From: Clavelina lepadiformis
Taxonomy: Eukaryota > Chordata > Ascidiacea > Aplousobranchia > Clavelinidae
Assembly (NCBI RefSeq): GCF_947623445.1
Contig: NC_135244.1
Span: 14,012,860-14,076,859, forward strand
Length of the DNA: 64,000 nucleotides
Direction: 5' to 3'
The notes under the pieces were generated by a model. The model saw only the letters and a program-made list of their open reading frames with translations. It had not been told where the DNA came from and made no database searches. This document shows positions 62,685 through 64,000 of this stretch, piece by piece (within the stretch, counting starts at the first letter, position 1; every line of letters starts with the position of its first letter). A program made the position numbers and the translations under genes.

Positions 62685-62973
62685 TGTGGTGGCAAGCGCC
62701 ACACTTGGATATTTTCTTTTAAGTTCTCGTTTACCTCCTTTATTTACATTCCTTCGTTGATCTCTTTTCTTTGAATATACTTGTTTTCAACGTTGTTCAG
62801 TACCTTAATTTGCATTACGTTTATCAGTTTGCAAATAAAGTTTTATCAGTTTAATTCGTTGGCCAATATGCTTCTGTGAAAAAATTATTTAGTTTTGCTT
62901 TCCGAGAAGAGCATGCAACTTTATTATGAGTCAGATGAAGCCTCATCGTGCACTGACATCCTGCTTGTCCACA
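62685..62973 (+). mobile_element. Probable LTR of a Ty3/Gypsy-type retrotransposon
   Basis: The 289-bp segment starts TGTGGTGGC and ends CCACA. It contains an AATAAA signal (62834-62839) in its right half. One base later comes TGGTGACCCCGAC, complementary to a tRNA-Trp 3' end, in the place expected for a primer binding site. No gag or pol frame follows within the window, so the element is truncated or decayed. Confidence 0.5.
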
Positions 62974-62974
62974 C

Positions 62975-62987
62975 TGGTGACCCCGAC
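62975..62987 (+). other. tRNA-Trp-type primer binding site
   Basis: TGGTGACCCCGAC equals the complement of the conserved tRNA-Trp 3' end including CCA. It directly follows the probable LTR. CsRn1-type Ty3/Gypsy elements use this primer. Confidence 0.5.
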
Positions 62988-63784
62988 AAAGCTCGGGAAC
63001 TATCGAACGTGCGATTACGGCTAGTACTGTAGTTTATCTGGCGGGCGAAGTAGTGTGGCAAAAAAGTTACTATCGTCAGCACGACTACCAAATCCAAATC
63101 ATAAAAAGCATAATTTAAACACATTAATATAAAAACAAAAGTTAAGGTGATATAGTTTGGCCAAACCTAAGCGTTGTGACACCGTTAAGATGGAAAAAAC
63201 CTGTGTGTCTGGGTGGAAAAAGAAACAAAAAACATTAAAATGAACTGCTACCAAGGGACCGGAGTCCCCTTCAGGTGGCCAGTGGAGAGCACATCACGGT
63301 AAGAATCTTTTACACAGGTTGGTTGTAAAGGGAGTAGAAGTTCATTACGTCATGAAAATTGAACAGCAAAGAAGCGTTATACATTACCAACAGCAGCCTG
63401 TCAATTACTGAACAGTAAAGAATAACAAGATGCTATTTGAAAACAACATACTGGTATACAACAACTCATTTTTCTGATTACGACCCACCTCTCTAAATGA
63501 CTTATCCACAACCACGTGACGCCACCAATTACTGGGTGCTACTCAAAACCAGCAGGCTGCAGAAGGTGAGGGCACGAGAAAATTTTAGCATGCGCTCGGT
63601 TAAAATTTTCAATACTACGCCAATGCCGATGGACATAAACCAACCAGAATCCTTCTTCAAACTGCTAGGTCTATACAGTGTCATCATGAAAGCAGAACAG
63701 TGAAAACAATATAGCCTATACAGGGAAGTAGAGGAGGGCAACATCGGCTCTCCGTTGTTAACTGATAACATTGCGATCAAGGTA
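62988..63784. other. Gene-free stretch
   Basis: No coding region is recognised; the two overlapping open frames near 63500-63800 have no family features. Confidence 0.5.
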
Positions 63785-63877
63785 ATTGTAACCAAGTCAT
63801 TTTTTCTGACTTGAGTAGAGTCAGTTTAAGCTGTGACTCGAGTCAAGTAGAGTTGGTTTAAACTGTGACTCGAGTCA
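63785..63877. mobile_element. Partial copy of the 23551-23854 hAT-type element
   Basis: TTGTAACCAAGTCATTTT followed by GACTTGAGTAGAGTCAG and two GTGACTCGAGTCAAG words match the element at 23551. The CAGTG end is not preserved and no right end was found before the window limit. Confidence 0.55.
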
Positions 63878-64000
63878 AGTTAATGCCTTTAAATTAGAAG
63901 CTATTCAGAGATCACATTACTGTATGCGTTACATTAAACTGATTAGCATAATGTTATAGCTGTCTACAAATTAGTCTGGTTGATACTTATTACAGAAAGT

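Overview
The window is animal nuclear DNA: AT-rich, with spliced genes, GT/AG introns and AATAAA signals. The genes include a Janus kinase, a MAP-kinase-interacting kinase, HDAC11, the ciliary protein RIBC2 and the exonuclease EXD3. That set points to a bilaterian. Moderate gene spacing, introns mostly of a few hundred bases, and a possible tightly packed gene pair would suit a tunicate or similar marine invertebrate, but the species cannot be fixed from the sequence.

Layout. 1-16 kb: no gene recognised; one foldback element and three non-autonomous hAT-type elements. 16.07-20.08 kb (+): MKNK in ten coding exons. 23.5-25.0 kb: three hAT-type elements. 25.46-28.25 kb (-): EXD3 as one uninterrupted 929-codon frame. 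Just upstream on the same strand is a two-exon small gene resembling PET100, whose stop lies 26 bases from the EXD3 start. 29.5-35 kb: mobile-element graveyard (hAT remnants, MITEs, a minisatellite). 37.0-44.43 kb (+): HDAC11. 45.49-53.13 kb (-): RIBC2 in ten exons, tail-to-tail with HDAC11. 54.4-55.2 kb: a hAT-type element and a 68-bp tandem array. 56.85-60.19 kb (-): JAK as one uninterrupted 1112-codon frame. 62.7-63.0 kb: a probable LTR followed by a tRNA-Trp-type primer binding site.

Main finding. HDAC11 coding exon 4 is split by a 1398-bp element (42331-43728) with 12-bp perfect terminal inverted repeats starting CACTGG and a TAA target duplication. Counting the duplicated TAA once restores an exact HDAC11 reading frame through the metal-binding DLDAHQGNG motif. 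No splice-site pair seen removes the insert in frame. A second element with the same architecture (50553-51927, CACTR ends, TAA duplication, related protein) lies in RIBC2 intron 1. Together they define a compact CACTR-ended transposon type whose protein is usually left uncharacterised.

The host genes act in separate processes: translation control (MKNK), RNA/DNA 3' trimming (EXD3), cytochrome c oxidase assembly (PET100-like), protein deacylation (HDAC11), axoneme structure (RIBC2) and cytokine-type signalling (JAK). The second theme is mobile-element load: about a dozen short hAT-like elements, many with intact 8-bp target duplications.
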